Source of the DNA: Corythucha ciliata
Lineage: Eukaryota > Arthropoda > Insecta > Hemiptera > Tingidae
Length of the DNA stretch: 64,000 nt
NCBI GenBank assembly: GCA_038030265.1
Contig: CM075939.1
Location: forward strand, 21,433,253 to 21,497,252
Reading direction: 5' to 3'
Part shown: piece after piece, positions 12,514-23,900 of the stretch
How positions within the stretch are numbered: the first letter of the stretch is position 1
Layout of the letters: every line of letters starts with the position of its first letter
Made by a program: the position numbers and the translations under genes
Notes under the pieces: model-generated
Database searches by the model: none
Told to the model about the DNA's origin: nothing
What the model saw: the letters and a program-made list of their open reading frames with translations, nothing else

Positions 12514-13795
12514 TTACAAACATAAAGCTTTATCATTTTCGCTATTGACTTCCAGTAGTAAATCTTCTTCTCGATACTCGATGTTTGCCAAATAAAGACC
12601 ATATCCAGGCACGACTACTGCCTTAGGATTCCATGTGTCATTCGTGGGTGCATCGAATAGCTCTTCAACCTCATCCAAGGCCATTTTACCCTGACCAACG
12701 GCCAATAGCACACCGACGGTTCGTCTAATCTTTACAAACACCAATTTACCAATTCATGTTCTATACGTTTTCATGATGTCTCACCTGTTTGTACAAAAAT
12801 GATTTACCAACGCAGGTAACGTCCCAGAATGAAAAATTATCAGTTTCCGGCGATCTCAATAATGGGGCTCCTGGTTGAAGTGTCAAGGCGTCGATACTTC
12901 TTTCGGTAATGACATCCGGCCTGTCTCTCGGTTTGCTCATGAAGGCTCGAAAATCTTTACTTCCGGTAAATATATGGGTAGCTTTCTGTGCGAGCTCGCT
13001 ATCGAAGTGTCCTCTACTGAAACGACCACGGAATGTCGAGTGTTTGCATAAAGTTAAAGAAGCTCCCTCAAATGACTTTACCAGACAAAATAGCATCTAT
13101 CCTTTTCCATTATGGGAACTGGAACTATATGTCTCACATCTGGCAAGTCTGGTAAGAGTTCGGACTTGATGACTGCAAACCTGTACAGGTATTTTTTTCG
13201 AACGACCGAATACCTGGCGCTGAAGTTGCTGGGCACCGCTCTCACATTTAAAACTCTGAAAAAAGAGATTTAGAATGAACGAAAATGTATGACAAAATAG
13301 AGCAATTCTAGCGTCAGATTTACCTCACGTCGTAGTCACGTTTAGTGAAAAAGCTATTAAGAGTTCTAACGATTTTGTAAATTGACGCCTCATTGTCCAT
13401 GAATACGAGATCAACGTGGGCGGAGGTGCACAATGCATGGACCCCTGCATCTGTCCTGAAATTACCAACATTTGTCCGCGTCATTATGAACATTTATCTC
13501 ACTAAACACCCCCCAAACACGGCTTACCTGCTTGCCGAGTAAACTACAGGCCGGTTAACAAGTTTCAAATGTGTCAGACCTTCTTCAAGGACCGATTCGA
13601 CCGTTTCCGTCGGATGCACAGGTACTCCTTTTGCAAATTGTTTTTGAGATCCTCTGAAAGAGAATTGAATTCCAATAACATGAATAACACGCAAGAGATT
13701 TTAACCGGCTGTAGGTCACGGTTCACAGTGGACTATGAAGTTACTCACTTGAACCTCGTCCCTAAATACGACAAATATATCAAGTAACGGTTCAT
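12514..13795 (-). CDS. PUSL1: tRNA pseudouridine synthase, PUSL1/TruA type
   Basis: Six minus-strand exons join in frame to 308 aa: 13795-13749, 13653-13528, 13455-13324, 13255-13082, 13016-12785 and 12729-12514. The two shortest introns are only 65 and 55 nt. The N-terminus (YLSYLGTRFKGSQKQ) is the TruA opening strand. The catalytic loop SRTDAGVHA places the nucleophile at D60. The second TruA motif, NFSARYSVVRKKYLYR, carries the conserved tyrosine at about 124. TGSKDFRAFM and the IRRTVGVLLAVGQGK segment follow, then the closing PGYGLYLANI strand. TruA-family enzymes isomerise uridine to pseudouridine in the tRNA anticodon stem-loop. Length fits PUSL1 (about 300 aa) better than the longer PUS1/PUS3. 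PUSL1 acts in mitochondria in mammals; a targeting signal is not obvious here. Transcription converges with the TMED6-like gene. Confidence 0.94.
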
Positions 13796-14178
13796 AATAA
13801 TATAACAACACTAATATAACACCACTAACTCCACCAAATCACAAACTAAAAATCCTTTAAAATTTCCAACCACATTCTTTCTCACCGCTCTAAATTGATA
13901 ACGACTGACAAACTATATTAGCTAAATTACATGTTTTGCTTTGCACAGATCACTGCCACGAGCCACCATATTGATAAGTTTTTCGCGCCTTTCTATTTTT
14001 AGCACCAGTGACTTTACGTTTTATTTTATTTTATTTACTTATTTACGCTATTTTTAATTTTATTCGCGTTACCAGTGTGTAAAGTGGTACCTAGTAGCCC
14101 CCCCTTCGGAAGTATAATTTTTCCTCTTACGCGAGCACACATTTTTTCTCGCGACGTGCACTGAAAGTAGTCGTTTTC

Positions 14179-14456
14179 CAAGGTGACTAAACTTTACTGT
14201 AGGTGCCGCAGATTTCCCCCTGCCAATCTAACAGGAGGGGTGAAGACTGACGTCACCAGCAGTCCTTTGCTCCCGATTGCTCACCCTAGAGCAGCAGAGC
14301 AAGTTAATTTTGAAATTGAAGTTTATGAATTCTCAAAAATCACAACCCAATAACAATTAATAATGTACTGGGTCCGGCGCGATGGCGGTTGGGACTGCTC
14401 GTGACGTATGTGAAGGAGAGTGATCTGCGGCACCTATAGAAAATTTAGTCACCTTG
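14179..14456. mobile_element. MITE, CAAGGTGAC family, with 9-bp target duplication
   Basis: The 278-bp element starts CAAGGTGACTAAAC and ends TTTAGTCACCTTG. The inverted ends extend about 35 bp, including TAGGTGCCGCAGAT. It is flanked on both sides by the 9-mer GTCGTTTTC (14170-14178 and 14457-14465). The interior is the inverse of the copy at 57567-57853. Nine-base duplications fit MULE-type DNA transposons; P and hAT give eight. No coding capacity. Confidence 0.9.
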
Positions 14457-14474
14457 GTCGTTTTCTGTACCTAA

Positions 14475-14613
14475 AGCCCTGTTCACACGATGCAATGTTT
14501 GAAGCTATTGCACGCTGGATTTTTAAAAACATCCGGTCACTACCAAGAAACATACGTTCTTAAAAAACCAGCGTGCAATATAGCTTCAAACATTGCATCG
14601 TGTGAACGGGGCT
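14475..14613. mobile_element. Palindromic Harbinger-type MITE (TAA target)
   Basis: A 139-bp hairpin whose arms (AGCCCTGTTCACACGATGCA, extending through GTGCACGCTGG-like sequence) are nearly perfect inverses. It is flanked by TAA at 14472-14474 and 14614-14616, the 3-bp TWA duplication typical of PIF/Harbinger. Decayed relatives with the same opening (TAAAGCCCTGTTCA) occur at 27138-27252 and possibly 54669-54810. Confidence 0.8.
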
Positions 14614-14763
14614 TAACTCTGGGAAGTAGACCATTACCCGCACTGAAAAACTTCATTACCGTAATACTACAGAAATATCGCAGATTAGATGTATTGCGAG
14701 TCTGGGAAGTAATGTGTTAAATCCACTTCTATAGTCTACACGAATTTTCGATGTCTTGTGATG

Positions 14764-15290
14764 GATTTCACCACCTCGGCTTAAAGTTCGGCTTAAGGGG
14801 GAGTTGCACGGGTGATTTTTTGACCCCCTCAAATCTATCCTCTCTAATACTCGGCATACGTTTTCTGGCCATTTTTCTGCACCAATCCTGATTTTTAAGG
14901 ACTCGTTTTAATCTTCAGGAAATTCCGCATATGCAGTAGTTTTCCTTTTTTCTACTAGAAGTTATTTTAAATTCGCCGTGAACGTTTACCTTGTAATTTC
15001 ACAGCTTTTTTTTTTTTTGCTTATTTGAAAAAAGGAAAACTACTACAAATGCGGAATTTCCTGAAGATTGAAACGAGTCCTTAAAAACCATCAGGATTGG
15101 TGCAGAAATAAGGTGAGAAAATGTATGCCGAGTAGTAGACGAGGGTTGATTGGAGGGGGGTCGAGGAATCATCACTGCAGTTCCCCTTAACTAAGCCCAA
15201 CCTTGTTTACATAAAATGCAATACATTTTTTCCCTTAATTCCGACTTAATTTTAAGCCGAACCTCAAGCCAAGGTGGTGAAATCCACCAA
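14764..15290. mobile_element. Inverted-repeat element interrupted by a TTAA-targeting MITE
   Basis: Outer arms (GGATTTCACCACCTCGGCTT at 14764 and its inverse, ending GGTGGTGAAATCC near 15288) enclose a second element (14797-15186). They form a short host hairpin that was split by the insertion. Confidence 0.65.
14797..15186. mobile_element. piggyBac-like MITE with TTAA duplication
   Basis: Flanked by TTAA at 14793-14796 and 15187-15190. The ends GGGGGAGTTGCACGGGTGAT and ATCACTGCAGTTCCCC are inverse. Long inner arms also pair (GGACTCGTTTTAATCTTCAG with its inverse near 15062-15090). 390 bp, non-coding. The TTAA target and G-rich ends suggest a piggyBac derivative. Confidence 0.7.
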
Positions 15291-15941
15291 GCCCCGATAG
15301 TTGCCATTTGCCAGATCTACAGTTTTTACTGTAGATCGGCAGTTTTTCGTGAGATTCTACTTTTTGTTTTTTGTTTTTTTTTTCATTTTCCCCAACAATA
15401 AGTTAATAATGTCCAATAACTATGTGATGTGATAGAGTGGGGGAAATAGTAAAGCTTTTCACTCTTTCGTATAACTTATATACGCCCATGAAATTCATAG
15501 TTGCTCTTTCGAGGGCGATTGTTATTGTTCAGTCAGGTCAGCTTAATTATTCAGTTCCTGGGTTCCTCAGCAGAGCTACCCCCACCCCCAATCAAGGGCG
15601 CTTCCCCACTCCTTTACAACTCAATCTGAAAGGAAATTCAATTTGCCGGATCCATGAAATTTGAGGTTTGAAAGTATAGCTAATTCCACAAAATTTGAAT
15701 AAGCCATAGCATAGGTACACGATACCCAACTGAATTGCTTTTTGAATGAAATAAAACCTTGAAATTTTATTTTTGATGCCATGAATCCTGCGAAATTTGC
15801 TTTTTTGTGCGTAAATTTATTTTTATTGAGCCACCGCTCAGTGGTGGACATGTACGAGTACCTATCGGAACCCAGGGTGGAAATGACTATATGGGACCCT
15901 TTACTCTCCGAATGAACAAGAAATATATTTTTCACTTATGG

Positions 15942-16075
15942 CCGTTCAGAGACCTTCCTTAACGGAGCCTTAACTTAAGTTGAGCAAAGATCATACGGTT
16001 TATAAAAATGAATCTCCGGTTTTCGAAGCACTTTAAGGCGGACTTAAGTTAAGGAAGGTCTCTGAATGCAGCCTA
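15942..16075. repeat. Hairpin element (TTCAGAGACCTTCCTTAA arms)
   Basis: The arms GGCCGTTCAGAGACCTTCCT and its inverse AGGAAGGTCTCTGAATGCAG enclose about 85 bp. MITE-like, non-coding. Confidence 0.65.
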
Positions 16076-16324
16076 TATAGTAGTATACACATACTTGTAC
16101 TTTGTATTATTACAATAATTTGTAATTATAGTCCAGTCAATGAGTACATTGTGCTATACATCGAAAATGGTGTTTGATGTTTTTCTCTTGAATTGTTTTG
16201 GCAGGTTAGAAGATAAGGAATCTGAGTTTTCGTCGTCCTAACCACTGTGCTAACTTCCGGGCAGGCGAAAACCCGTTAATTTTTTGGGTTGTAGGCGAAT
16301 AACTTCTTTCCTGTGCTTCCTAGC

Positions 16325-16990
16325 TAAACAATAGCTATATTCATATTAGTAGATTACAAAATACTCTAAATTATTCACCCTTTGGGGTTTTTTGTGCAAC
16401 CAATATCAGCGGAGCTACGAATCGCCAATAAAGAGGTGGAACATTTGAAAAAAATTAATGAAATTTGCCTACACAAACGCCTACACGTATGAATTGATGC
16501 CCAATTACCCACCCATGTGTAAGAGAATTAATTGTTATTGATGAACACGCAAATATGAGAGTAGAGAGTAACATAGAGATATAGAATACCTCTACCTACC
16601 GTGGTCTTCTGTAACAAGTTTATCTACGATATAATTTCATGGGACGATCAGGGCAATAAAATGACTTGGTTGAAGTCAACCCAAAGAATGTCCATTTTCT
16701 TTTTTGTCGAAAATCTTCACTCTTCCCCCCTAACCGCCACGGCTGGGCAATAAATACTTGAGCAGCAATTGATGGTCTATAAATCTTAACTGCTGTGGCT
16801 TTCACTGCAAGGCAGTCTTCCGTGAGTATTTGCTGTTCAAGGAGACAATAAAATTGAAATTGTATGTTGTGAATTTACCTCTTTGTTGGCGATTCATAGC
16901 TCCGTTGATATCGGTTGCACAAAAAAACCCAGAGGGTGAATCATTTAGAGTATTTTGTAATCTACTAATATGAATATAGCTAACGTTTAA
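16325..16990. repeat. Inverted-repeat element, about 660 bp
   Basis: Arms of about 105 bp (16333-16440 and 16878-16982) are inverse copies, sharing TAGTAGATTACAAAATACTC and a stretch ending in a GTGCAACC-type run. A fragment of one arm (CATAGTTCCTTTGATGTTGG) recurs at 19740-19775. No transposase frame inside. Confidence 0.65.
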
Positions 16991-17004
16991 CAATATCGGC
17001 CTCG

Positions 17005-17549
17005 ATATTGTTCTTTGACATTACCAAACCAAGAAAACAAGACGGCTATGCGGGTGCGCAGTACGGGTGTACGGAAACTTTCACTGTCGGCTATTTGTTG
17101 GAGCAAGAAAACTCGTAAAAAACGTATTCGACCATTTTGCTGAACCCGTGCCGTAATAAGCACTAAAACGAAACGAGTACCACCACGCCAACTAAAACGA
17201 GCTGGCGAGTACCAATAAAGAAATGATAAGGCGCTCGTGGGATGTCTCTCAAGGGTGAATCCAGAGAAAACTGCTGTCTACGGTTGCTCTTCCCGTCGTA
17301 ACCATGACACAACATTGGCCCCGTTGGAAAACTCAAAAAATTGCTCAGCACTTGATGAGGTTTTGTTTTCAACACACGTTAAAATAACGGAAGGATTAAT
17401 CGCAATTAATCGTGTTTCAGTTTTACAACGGACCCATGGTCATTTCATTGTTTCCCAAAAATTGAGGGTTGAACGGTGTCAGCTATCAATTAGGCCATTG
17501 TTGGGAAAAAGTCGACCGCAGAAAGGCTTAGGAGCTTGCTTGCGTGACG
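17005..17549 (+). repeat. Dispersed repeat, copy 2 (paired with 597-987)
   Basis: Direct diverged copy of 597-987 with an extra internal stretch. One frame is open for 123 codons across it, but the frame is not shared with the first copy, so coding is not supported. Confidence 0.6.
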
Positions 17550-18049
17550 GTAACGTTTGGGGAAACAAGAAGAGGAAAGTGCGCTTTATGCCTTTTTTTT
17601 TTCTTTGAGCTTTGCATTGTATCGCTTCCTGCCTTCAGTGTCTTCCTTGTTCCTTTGGTCTTCACGTGGTCGATGTGAAGGTAAGGCTCGGTCGTTTGGC
17701 TGTACACCTGTTGGAGTATTATTTGTAGTGGTGTATAACTCATTCATTCTCGGTTTCAGTTCCGGAATTGATAATCTCTGAATTTCCAGTGTGTATTTAA
17801 TTCCGCCGTCAAATCGTCGTCAATTCATTTGGTGAGTAACTAATGTCTTATCTTAAAACTAATCATTAAGGTGACTTCCGCATTTTTCAGACGTGATCGT
17901 GAAAAAGTCGCCCTCTACTTTAGGCGATTTGAAACAAGCAGCGATGCTATGGCTTGCGCAAGCTGCTCAAATAATTATGATGTAATTTCACAATAATTGT
18001 ATTACTAGTTTCCGGCTTTATGTTATTCTTTTCATGTTTCATGTTTGTT

Positions 18050-18620
18050 CAAGCTCTCAAAAGAAATCAGAAAACGGCCTCTGATTTGAGTGATATGAAT
18101 TGGTTATGGCTTCTATACAACTTCGATAATATACTCTATGAAACGTTTTTTATACGACTCGAGGAAAAACATTATTATAATTTTACCACGTTATTTAAAC
18201 ATTTGAAAAATATAAATTTAGGTTACCAATAAAACGTTTTTATAAGTTTCGATAATACACATTTTGAAAAGTTTCATAACGTCTTTCAAATCTTCATAAA
18301 ATATAAATATGATATGTCGATTGAACGTTTTTTATAAGATTCGAAAAAAAAAGTTTGAAAAGTTTTACCATATATTTTTATATTTTTTAGACATTTTAAA
18401 AATATAAATTTGAGTTATAAATAAAACGTTATTTATACGTATTGTGACAAAACATTTGTTAACGTCTTTTGAACGTTTTTCAAACCATAATGTAAGTTTT
18501 TTTTCTAGGCGAAAGCGGTCATTAAGACTTTTGGAAAAACGTTTTTCAAATGATTTGAATTACGTTTTAAAAACGATTTGGGCAAACATTAAAAAACGTT
18601 TGCTTGCTGACTGGTGGTTG
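18050..18620. repeat. Degenerate AT-rich array around the word AAAACGTTTT
   Basis: Words such as AAAACGTTTTTTATA, AACGTTTTTCAAA and TTTGAAAAACGTTT recur at irregular 50-70-nt spacing on both strands, separated by TATAAATTT-type stretches. No gene. Confidence 0.55.
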
Positions 18621-18929
18621 GTATGGCGGGATAATGTTATTTCTTATTCGGAGTCCCTGGATCCCGCTAGTGGCATTTCCCCCCCTCCCCCCCACTGTTC
18701 GGAATAAGGCGCCAGTTCGGCTTATCAAAAGCCGCCTAATAATAAGGACCTAAAAAATAACTTGGGATTAGCGAGGTTTCTCCATTTTAGCCGCGAAGTT
18801 GCGAGAGAGCGAATTAGTACCTATATTTACCAATTTGAAATTTGAGCCTTCAGAACAGCCCAATACCAAGACCACTACTATTTTTCACGTATGTACATCC
18901 AGGGCCTTTATTAAACCGAAAACCTAGAA

Positions 18930-19570
18930 ATCCTCATTTTTCCATCTTCAAGCTTCTCGGGTGGTGAGTGGTCTGCCCCCCCCCCCCCCTTGCAACCATA
19001 CATCTCGGAAGGTACGCTATACTGGTCACATCCAAGGAAATTGCCTTCTGAATGGGTCGACAGCGTAAAATTTGGTGTTTTACGCAGCGAAATTTCTTTT
19101 TTGCGTCAGCCATAAAACCTCGCGAAATGGGTTTTAATGATCCAAGCTCGCGATATTTCACTTAGGTAGTCAAAAAATTTCATTTTTGAAAAAGTTGACC
19201 GCGAAACTTTTTTTTACGGCGCTGTCCCAGTACATTGGTTTCGAACGGCCCAACCCAGCGAAATTCGTTTTTGAAAGGAGTCACACTGTAAAATTGACCT
19301 TTTTTAAAATGACCTAGCACCTCAAATTTGTTTTTTGAATTGTTCAACAGCGCGAAACCATTTCTTTTTTATTATGTAGCGAAAGCCCCGAAATTGTTTT
19401 TAAGGAGTGAACCATGTGCCACGACACTCAATTTTAATCTTCCAATTCAGCCAAATTCAATTTTTGATGAGGCTGGACGCGCAAATGTTAATTTTTTTTA
19501 GAGTGGAGCAAGCTCGTGAAACTGTGTTCTTTATGCGTGAGCCGATCTCGCGAAATTGGCTGTGACCTTG
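18930..19570. repeat. Degenerate array around GCGAAATTT/TTTTTTGA
   Basis: A loose unit of about 35-45 nt containing CGCGAAATT followed by TTTTTGA and a CCAACC- or GAGCC-type link recurs about a dozen times. The same unit appears at 26.76-26.94, 27.78-28.16 and 59.27-59.70 kb. Includes a poly-C run near 18977-18988. Confidence 0.6.
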
Positions 19571-19779
19571 TCTCCAGATATTACAGCAACTCCTTTTCCT
19601 TTTCTCCAGATAGACCCTTCCACTTGGAAGAGCCGGGCTTGGGATGGATGTCGCGATCGCGGGCTTGGGTAAACAGAAGACGGCTCTGTGACCGAATTAA
19701 TAAATTGCGATTTGTGATTTTGCGCCTTTTTTGGTGAGTCATAGTTCCTTTGATGTTGGTCGCACAAAAAAATGTCAAG

Positions 19780-20960
19780 TGTCCATAGCGTTGTGAATGT
19801 TGCCTCCTGATAACATGTCGTGTGTAGCTGTTTTAGATACGATGCATAAGAGAGAAGTTATTTATTTATTTATCAAAAACAAAAAGATAAAAACTTTTGA
19901 CGGTTATTCGTCTACCGCGAAGTTAAGATAGCACTGGGGTTAGGACGACGGGAGCTGAGATTCCCTTCCCTTCCCTTCCCTTTTAACCTTTCAAAAACAA
20001 TTTAAAACGAAAAAAATTAAATACCACTTTCGATTTACATGCAGCACGATGTACTTATTGACTAGAATAGATGTTCCGGACAACGAATTGAGCCAGTTCC
20101 ATACCTATGTCTAATTTATCCAACTGTAAAAAATACTCCTGTTATATTATTATTTTTTTTTTTTTTCAAAGTAACAAACTTGATAGGTCCCTTTTACTTG
20201 TAAACTTCAAAAATGTAAACGCACATTTAAAACGAAATATATTATGGTAGGTACATATTAAGATAAATTGTATGCAAAACAATTTAGAAGCACACCTTTT
20301 CTTTATTTGCTATCTATCTATGTTTTTTCGCGAATAATCATTAATTAGGACGGGATTTTACTCTCTCTGTGAACATCTCATTTTGCTCGCCGCTTTAAAA
20401 AGGTTAATATAATGACATTGTGCACTATAAAAATATTACAGAATAATTTAGATCTTTAACATACGTATTTGTACAAAAATTAAAAGACTTGTAAAACGTT
20501 TTAGTTTTTAAGAATTAAATGAATATAAATGCCTATACATAATATTTTATGTAGTACAGTTGGTGAAAATTGTAGTCTGAATGATGGGTGTATCGTAATT
20601 TTTGACTTTGCCGATATGTTTAGTCTATAAGGACGTGCGATTTGTGCGGGCTCGGGAAACTATGACAAATGAAGACATTTTGGCGAGAGAAACATCATGA
20701 AAAATGTAGAAAACGATTATTTCGTTCGCCTCTTCTAACTACAGCGCACTGGGAACGAAATAATGCAGAAAAGTTTTCAAAAAGTGACCTTCTAGGTGGC
20801 CGCCAGCAGCTCGCTCTCGGGCCTTTTAGAAAGTTTCCCTCCCATCAATTACAAACACAGAGGCGAAGCCAAAAATTACTTTTAAAACACTCATTTTTGT
20901 TACAACTTATTTTTTCTGGATCAATGCTTTTTAACATCCGGTAAATTTTAAAAGTTAAAA
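19780..20960. other. No gene recognised
   Basis: AT-rich DNA with a short CCCTTCCCTTCCCTT repeat at about 19960-19981 and a T15 run near 20150. The end of the stretch is the 3' flank of the membrane-protein gene on the minus strand. No exon or transposon end could be supported. Confidence 0.45.
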
Positions 20961-20980
20961 AACTTGCCATAAAACTGCCC

Positions 20981-23900
20981 CTACGAAGCAACGCCAGCTG
21001 TCGCAATCGATTCTCGATTTGCTGCACGTTGTGGAGACGCTACTGGAGGAGGAAATTCACTGGGCGTAGCGACGTATCCTACATTCGTCTCTCCTTCGTT
21101 CAACAAGTCAAGCCGAGGCAATTTCGGTGACTGCGTTCCAATATCTATCGAATCTTCGGAGATTTCTATATAAAAAAAAAAACATTGAAAATAAGAATGC
21201 GGCGAAAATGTATAACGCTATGATTTAAAGACAAACTGGATAGTTTTGAAGTCTGCTGGGAATCTTGAACGACGGTCGGAGCTGTCCGACAACTGAACTC
21301 TTCGTCGTAGTTATCAACAATGTACTCTGATTGGTTCCCATATAAATAGCCTCTGTTCTGCGCGGCGAGAGAATCGGAAGAACAGGAAAGGTCGGAAGTC
21401 GAGAGACCCGTGTTGGCGGACGCTGAAATATCAGTTTTGTTTTGTTTTTTAATGGCGTAGGTGTTTGCCATAAATTCCGCTCGGGAAAAATAGCGATTTC
21501 AACTTGCATAATAACACGAGTTTTCCTTACGTTTATCGCTCGTATTCTCATCTTGAACTTCCTCAGAAATGTGATGGATGATGGCTCGGCTGCCGTCGAC
21601 CTTAGTTTGTTTCATTTCGTCATTTTCAACATTAACCACGTGGTAGGAAATTTCTTTAGTCGCTGCCGGTGAAACGAAGTCACTTCCGTCACCCTATTCG
21701 AGGAAGAACAACAGCTTTTTAACGGCGTTTTGTAACAAATTATAATCTTTTTTCACCTCTGTGACTTCTGTTTCCACAATTAGATGATTATTTTTCATAG
21801 TCATCGTAATTATGCTGCCATTTGCCGTTGCCTTGCTCGTTTGATTGGCCGGCGTGAATCCTTCATCCTCGCACTCCACCATACAGGGGTGCCCAGGATC
21901 TTCGGCTGGCACCATTGAAAACTGCGACTCACTTGCTTTCAACTGAAAGAATAATGAGATTAATTTGGAGTTTTTACTACAATGGAGACGATAAATAAAC
22001 CTGTTCGTTGAGAAGAGCGTGACTGCTTTTGTTTCTTTGAGCACACTCTTTGTCTAGAGTTTTGCCAATGTCCGACGGTTCGACGCTTCTTTTCAACCTT
22101 CCCCAGCAATACCTGAAAATTGATTTTTCACACACACACAGATTTTTGAAATGCCATTGAATGTATGAAGAAATGAAGGGTTCCGGTGAGGAAGGGTGAT
22201 TACTCGCCATTTAGGTCCCTCACTTTTTAAACGTACATTCAAAACAATAAAAGTAATACGAGCCCAGTGTCATCTTTTAAATAGGTACTTCAAACGTGAC
22301 CAAGGCCTTAAAAGTGCAAAAGGTAGGTTGGTGTTTGAGGGAAGCATAATAATGTGCATAACAGTTGATTAGAGAATGAATTTTTAAAGTTCCACTTACA
22401 GCACGTAAGGTCGTTGAAAAGGAGCCCTACGAGATTTCCTCGGTTCTCTGCACAAGAATCTTTGACAGAAAAATAAAGTGAAATCAGAACAAATCATAAA
22501 CAATAATCCAATCGAAAAAAACACACTGGTTTTTAATAATAATTAACAAAATTTACTGGAAAATCGCAGAGGGCCCCCTCACAAAGAACCTCGCTTTTTC
22601 ATTCCAAACCGCTCATCGCTTCGATGCGCTAATGACAACATACACAAACCACCGCTTCCGCAACAATCATTATTCTATCAAATGAGTGTTCAAATGTATC
22701 AATATCGCTGCTAAGTGGTGGTATTCGTGCCTATTCCTGTAGGCTAGAAACTCTTACTACTGAAATTGAGTAGATCCCCAATTCGATGGCTTCTGGAGGC
22801 AACTTCACGGCGCTCAAATGGAGAAAATTCTCTGAGTTTCTCCAAGTCCCTATAAGCAGCTAATATTGATGGTGCACGTTGAATGTGGCATTTTTGGGAC
22901 ATCAAGTTTGAAAAATTGTTAATTCTGGAGTAAAAGTGAATAAAATCAGTATAATTCGCGGCTGACATTGAGAACAACGCGAATTCGCGGCTAATGTTGA
23001 AAATACGCAAATTCTCGCGGCTCAAATTGATAAAATCATCTTATCGTGGCAATAAAATTCATAAACATCACTCATTTACGCTTAAAATTGATGAAGAGCG
23101 CCAAATCAGGGCTAAAATTGCGAAAACACCAGAAATTCACAGTTTTCGGAGCAACATCAAGGCTAAAATTGGGGAAAAGTGCTAATTCATGGATAGAAGT
23201 GAAAAAACAGGTAGGCTATTCACGGTTAAATTTTAGGAAAACGCTAATGCACAGTTAAAATTGAGCAAAAGGCCTGATTCGTACGGGGACAAATATGAGA
23301 ATTAGTTGACCTACGGGCCCGCGGATAGAATTGTGAAAAAGCTTCTTTGCGGTTTCAGGGAAAAAATTCATGAAAAATTGAGAAAAATTATCGCTCCTCC
23401 TTCCCGCCAGAGAGAGAGAGAGTGAGAGAGAAAGCGCAGGCTCCCGGCTAAAATGAGGAAAAACAATTATCAATGATTCGATCGCGGTTAAAATGAGAAA
23501 AATCGCTAATTTACGACTAGAAGTGAGAAAAAAGCTATTCCTACTCCCAGGGGCGCAAATTGAGGGGTGTTTTTTGTTGTTGGGGGGGGGGGTGTCACAT
23601 CAATCAGAGAACCAATCAAAGTCACGCTCATAGGAAAAAAGACTGGAGCTCAACTTGGGCGTTCAACTTTTGGAGGCACAAAAGCGTTTTAACCTGAATA
23701 CATTTTACGGGAGTATAGGGACTAATTCGGCAGAAGTGGCAAAATGGGTGGGGTGTGCCACCTAGTGTTGGTGGTGCTGGGTGGAGGGTATGGGGTGAGA
23801 ATCGAAGGATATCACCAATACCCAAAACTCAAGCTCAACAGCCACTTGCCAGCCAAAAAACGTATTCACGCTAAACTCCGGGTCCGTGGACCTAACGATT

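Noticed and set aside
17237..17608. 123-codon ORF, considered as a THAP-domain relic
   Set aside because: Cysteine spacing does not fit THAP, and the related block at 597-987 is not open in the same frame.
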